Assembly (NCBI RefSeq): GCF_963675165.1
Contig: NC_087393.1
Location: 3,229,502 to 3,293,501, forward strand
DNA: 64,000 nucleotides
Source of the DNA: Halichondria panicea
Taxonomy: Eukaryota; Porifera; Demospongiae; Suberitida; Halichondriidae
Reading direction: 5' to 3'
Part shown: in pieces, positions 59,901-64,000 of the stretch
How positions within the stretch are numbered: the stretch's first letter is position 1
How the letters are laid out: every line of letters starts with the position of its first letter
Position numbers and translations under genes: made by a program
Notes under the pieces: model-generated
Told to the model about the DNA's origin: nothing
The model's input: only the letters and a program-made list of their open reading frames with translations
The model's database searches: none

Positions 59901-61199
59901 ATGGATTTGGTACATACAGCTGTGACTATGGATACAAGCTGGTCGGGTCATCATCAGTGAAGTGTAAACGTGATCAGACGTGGTCCGGAACGGCTCCATC
60001 TTGTCAACGTAAGTGGACCTATACAGTAGACTCTCCCCCCCCATGAGACAGTGCAGCTTGGCCGGAATAGCGAGGTTGCCACATTTCAGAAAATAGCCAC
60101 AGCTAAAAACGACCCTACCTCAAATCTAATCACTAATTTTGTGGTTCCGTGAACTTCTGTCTCGAGGATAATTAATCAGTGTAATTCAATTTTATCTGCC
60201 AAACCACACCCAAAACATCATTTTCAGGCGTAATAAATGTATAAAATTACCTAGTTTGAGGCAGCCAGAACTGGCCAGTTTACGGAATAAAGAGTGGCTG
60301 CATTTCTGGACGAGTTTTGTGCAATCCGTTCCAAACCAAATCGAGGTGCCCATACTTTCAGAGAGCCGGAACAGCGAGAGTCTATACTGTAGCAATATAA
60401 TCATTAATGTGTTGCGTGCAGTCATACGTAAGTAGACCTAATTACATGTAGCTGTATATATATATGTGTTGCAGTCACATGTCTAGCCTTGTCCCTACAC
60501 CCACTTCTGCTCCTATTGATGCTTGGTCGTCCAACAGACCTGTGTAGAAGCTTAGCCATCACATGACATGTCTTAACAATAATTATGTGGAAATAATAGA
60601 TGTAGCTTGCTACCGCTGAATTCGTGGAAACAGTCGCACTAGTTAATCGAATGGACAGTTGACTAAAATATTTATTTACTACAAAATTAATTTTACAGTA
60701 TGATTATATACATATTGATAAACCTTCTTAATTAACTATTATTAAATCCAGATAATTTTCTGGGAAATTTTAATAGCAGACACTTTTACATCTATAGCAA
60801 GGTAAACTCAGCAGCTGCCATTGAACATGAGTTCTGCTTTATAATGGCGCACACTGAAATTTGCCTTATTAGACACACTCTCCAATTATAAGCGCTCATA
60901 CCCACTTAATATGCGCCCACAGTACCTAATACTTTATATATCGTTATGCAGTTATAATAATTATATGTGTTCTGATTGGTATATAATCAAGACTCATAGT
61001 GAACTCCACTGACACCGTCCTACAGGAGTACGGTGTCCTAGTCTACGATCTCCTGGCAATGGCAACGTGGCTGTGAACAAGTACTACCTCGATGGAACTG
61101 GTACATACAGCTGTCACTATGGATTCAGGCTGGACGGGTCATCATCAGTGAGGTGTAAAAGTGATCAAACATGGTCCGGAACGGCTCCATCTTGTCAAC
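56913..61199 (+). CDS. Secreted EMI-like plus sushi (CCP) domain protein, 5 exons seen, 3' end not found
   Basis: Exons 56913-56989, 57096-57197, 57308-57390, 59835-60008 and 61026-61199; phases agree (0,2,2,1,1). The ATG at 56913 gives a classic signal peptide (MKCLHLLHVCLVAVGLLVMC then SSAQ); the next ATG (56918) soon hits a stop. Residues about 27-86 form an EMI-like module: C, YSYRCGWWKWRRCHATR, then HCCNEYTG and a final NC. Two sushi modules follow, each a single phase 1-1 exon with four Cys (QCPSL, YSC, VKC, APSC) and the WSGTAPSC ending. Intron 2 uses a GC donor (GCGAGT). The last donor at 61200 is phase 1 and the continuation is not resolved. It is likely an extracellular matrix or surface adhesion/recognition protein; precise function unknown. 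Confidence 0.8.
57391..59834. other. Intron 3 of the EMI/sushi gene, repeats only
   Basis: Contains a partial TTACTAGAAT-family MITE (57599-57690), a family A copy (57690-57956), duplicated words near 57980-58030 and 58110-58160 (GTATAGAGTATAGTTACATG), a fragment like the 13199-13389 element (58700-58770) and a family-A-related stretch in reverse (59370-59600). No coding frame has splice or homology support. Confidence 0.6.
60045..60395. repeat. Repeat family E copy
   Basis: Same order as 4841-5205, starting GCAGCTTGGCCGGAATAGCG. It lies directly downstream of sushi exon 1, as the copy at 61232-61583 lies downstream of sushi exon 2, so it was probably copied together with the exon. Confidence 0.8.
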
Positions 61200-61231
61200 G
61201 TAAGTAGACCTATACAGTAGACTCTCCCCCC

Positions 61232-61583
61232 ATGAGACAGTGCAGCTTGGCCGGAATAGCAAGGTGGCCGCATTTAAGAAATAGCCGCAGCTAAAAAACG
61301 ACTCTACCTCAAATCTAATCACTAATTTTGTACTTGAGGATAATTAATCAGTGTAATTCAATTTTATCTGCCAAACCATAACGTCATTTTCGGGCGTAAT
61401 AAACGTATAAAATTACCTAGTTTGGGGCAGCCAGAACTGGCCGGGTTTACGGAATAACGAGTGGCTGTATTTCTGAACGAGTTTTGTGCAGTAAACATCT
61501 AGCTAGCTAGCTAGCAATCCGTGCTAAACCAAATCGAGGTGGCCGTACTTTCAGAGAGCCGGAATAGCGAGATCTATACTGTA
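61232..61583. repeat. Repeat family E copy
   Basis: Near-identical context to 60045-60395: donor GTAAGTAGACC, then ACAGTAGACTCTCCCCC, then the repeat. It supports tandem duplication of an exon-plus-intron unit. Confidence 0.8.
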
Positions 61584-62010
61584 GCTATATAATGTGTTGC
61601 AGGGTGTCATACAGGATTTTGAAGTAGAGGGAAATAAGAAAAGTAACCAGAAAATGTTGCTAAAAAAGGTCAACTGTTATTTCAATACGTAAGTAGACCT
61701 GATATACATGTAGCTGTATATATAATATATGTGTTACAGTCACATGTCTAGCCTTGTCCCCACTCTTACTTCTAATGCTTGGTCGTCCAACAGACCTGCG
61801 TAGAAGCTTAGCCATCACATGACATGTCTTAATAAAAGCCTTCAATATGTGTGCATGTAGCTTGCTATCGCTAAATTCGTGAAAACAGTCGCACTAGTTA
61901 ATCGAATGGACAGTTGACTCAAGATTCACTACAAAATTAATTTTTCAATATAATTATGATAATTAAACTTTCTTAAGTAACTATTATTAAATCCAGACAA
62001 TTTTTCTTTA

Positions 62011-62573
62011 TTATGCCTCGGTGCGCATGCGCAAGCGAGGTATACGGTAGTGTGTTTGTGTGTCTGTGTGTGTGTCTGTCTGTCTGTCTGTGTAGACTGC
62101 TACAGCTGCTCAAGGATGAATCAAGTGCAAGTAAGAGTTTCTATAGGCTTCTAGTCATGTTTACTTGGATTTTAATTCGTGGATTTGCAAAATAATGCTT
62201 TGTTCTCAAGTTATGCCTAGTTTTGCTTACTTGGAATGCCATTGCAGCCTTTTCAGAAGAGCACGTAGCCAAACTTGTTTACCGAGTGTTACTACTCTAC
62301 TTAGTAGTTAGCTCTGCACTAGAACGCTAGCTATTGGTAGCTGCAAGAGTGCGGAAGAGAGCTGCAAGGCTCTGTTGATGGCAGCCATTAACTTTAGACT
62401 TGAACTTTTGGCATCGATCGTTTTTACCAACAATCATGGTCGATCATTACCCACTCTTTGAGTTTGCATGCAGCAAAAGCAAAAATGTTCATCAGTATAA
62501 AAGCTATTAGTAGCTTCATGTTATGTAGCTTTGGCATCTCCACCGAGGCATCAGCACCTGTGGTGCTTTCATT
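62011..62573. repeat. Repeat family A copy, inverted
   Basis: Begins with the end module TTATGCCTCGGTGCGCATGC, then a GTGT/GTCT tract (62048-62092), CAGCTGCTCAAGGATGAATC, AACTAGGCATAACTTGAG-type words and ends with GCACCTGTGGTGCTTTCA. Confidence 0.85.
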
Positions 62574-62854
62574 CTAATATAGCAGACACTTTTTACATCT
62601 ATAGCAAGGTAAACTCAGCAGCTGCATAAAGAGCCATTGAGCACGAGTTCTGCATTTCATTGTTTTGTAAATGGCGCACACTTATTAAACGCACTCTCCA
62701 ATTATAAGCGCTCATATCCCACTTAATATGCGCCTACAGTACCCGTTTTTAATAGTAAAATAATTAGAAGGTAATAATACCGTTATGCAGTTATAATAAT
62801 CATACGTGTTCTGACTGGTATATAATCAAGAATTCCACTGACACCGTCCTACAG

Positions 62855-63029
62855 GAATACGGTGTCCTAGTCTATGATCTCCTGGCAATGGGCAACGTAG
62901 CTGTGAACAAGTATTACCTCGATGGAATTGGTACATACAGCTGTCACTATGGATACAGGCTGGTCCGGTCATCATTAGTGAGGTGTAGAAGTGATCAGAC
63001 GTAGTCTGGAATGGCTCCATCTTGTCGAC
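62855..63029 (+). pseudogene. Decayed third sushi exon
   Basis: Strong similarity to the sushi exon at 61026-61199, including acceptor and donor. In the required phase 1 frame it has CGA changed to TGA (CTATGATCT), an extra G in AATGGGCAACG that shifts the frame, and TGG changed to TAG near the end (GACGTAGTC). Length is 175 nt against 174. It cannot contribute a normal sushi domain; including it would truncate the protein. Confidence 0.88.
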
Positions 63030-63920
63030 GTAAGTATACATTAGAATATTGTGATGTGTTGCATGCAGTCATACGTAAGTAGACCTGATAGCTGTATATG
63101 TGTGCAGTCAGAGGAGGATAGTCAGGGTCAAAAGATTTTTAGCCTTATCCCCACACCCACTCATGCTATATTGATATTGATGCTTGGTCGTCCAACAGGC
63201 CTGCATTGAAGGCCATCACGTAATAAATTATTCATAATTATGTGGATATAACAAGGTAGGGCTGGATACGTACTTTAAGCAGTTGCACTCGTCAATCGAA
63301 TGGACAGTGAACTCAAAGATTTATAACAGAGGAGGTTGGACAGTATTACGTGCACCTATACACACATGCCATTATAGCCTGGAATTCAATTAAACTTACC
63401 TCCAACTAAGTACATATAGTGCACGCAGTGCAGTGATGGCTGTTTTAGATCTACTCATCACACAAGAACCTATAATCATTTAAGCACATCATTCCTCGTT
63501 AATTTTACTTGGCTACAAATTTGTAATGGTTAAGTAATATTCAGTAAAAATGCAAGTGCAATACATCATGTGAGTTAGTTAAAGTTACTGAGTTTGTGTG
63601 GGTCCAACTGATGCATAAAAATGTTCAGTCAGAGCAACACCTTGCCCCAAGAATTTGCGAGGTGATAATTCCACAGGGTGTTTGTGAAACTGTGTTCTAA
63701 GTGTTTTCTTGCTCCGAGTGGTCAGAGTGATGTGTCCAGTAGACCCATCATTTCTCTTTGAGGGGGGGAAGCTAGGTTGGGTTCTTTTGCAGCAATTCTG
63801 AAATCCGTAAGATCACTGTCTACAAAAAAAGTGCATGTGTCACAGCCAGATCTACATGTATAGTCATATTTATATCTATTTTAACATAAGTAAAGGAACC
63901 CCCATCGTTGCATCCTCGGG

Positions 63921-64000
63921 TTCTACCAGTGGGTCATCTAGGGTGTCAGTTAGTGTACCCTTAAAGTTGGCGATCACCCCTACGACAGGAAGACCCAATT
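63921..64000 (+). pseudogene. Partial copy of CNOT3 exon 11
   Basis: 80 nt aligning to 49319-49398 with about five substitutions; it starts inside the exon sequence (TTCTACCAGTGGGTCATCTA) and continues past the window edge. Sequence to its left is unrelated to CNOT3. The frame stays open across the visible part. It may be a fragment of a second CNOT3-like locus or a local duplication. Confidence 0.8.

Overview
The window looks like animal nuclear DNA, most likely from a sponge (demosponge) or another early-branching metazoan. The evidence is intron-rich genes with clear animal orthologues, very short GT-AG introns (44-70 bp) mixed with repeat-filled long ones, an EMI plus sushi secreted protein, and dense small inverted-repeat elements. 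The organism is an inference; the gene calls rest on spliced reading frames that I traced base by base.

Layout. (1) 37-34052, minus strand: the 5' part of a giant RNF213/mysterin-like gene (AAA+ ATPase and E3 ubiquitin ligase family). I trace 43 phase-consistent coding exons, 3434 codons plus 2 nt. They run from an N-terminal zinc ribbon through a CBM20-like domain, the helical arm, two UBA-like segments, a degenerate AAA module and the first canonical AAA+ module. The gene leaves the window at its left edge, so the later AAA modules and the RING part are not seen. Its first introns (34-16.7 kb) hold most of the repeats. (2) 34.1-38.8 kb: a repeat-rich intergenic region with a PIF/Harbinger transposon (34371-36267) inserted into an older repeat, and a 653-bp tandem duplication. 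(3) 38812-46625, minus strand: a complete CEP131/AZI1 orthologue (11 coding exons, 1125 aa), a centriolar satellite and ciliary protein. (4) 46626-46860: a 235-bp interval separating CEP131 from the divergent (5) CNOT3 orthologue, 46861-56552, plus strand (22 coding exons, 1016 aa), a CCR4-NOT deadenylase subunit. (6) 56913 onward, plus strand: a secreted protein with a signal peptide, an EMI-like domain and tandem sushi (CCP) exons. Two sushi exons are intact and a third is decayed. (7) 63921-64000: a stray copy of part of a CNOT3 exon at the right edge.

The most unusual features are inside the RNF213-like gene. Two in-frame hybrid exons arose by tandem duplication of a segment that starts in one exon and ends in the next. 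A disordered N-terminal region was built by exon triplication. The introns include a 44-bp one and a GC-AG one beside a MITE. Several repeat insertions can be compared with empty copies elsewhere in the window, which fixes element ends and target duplications. I saw no prokaryotic genes, CRISPR arrays, rRNA or tRNA genes.
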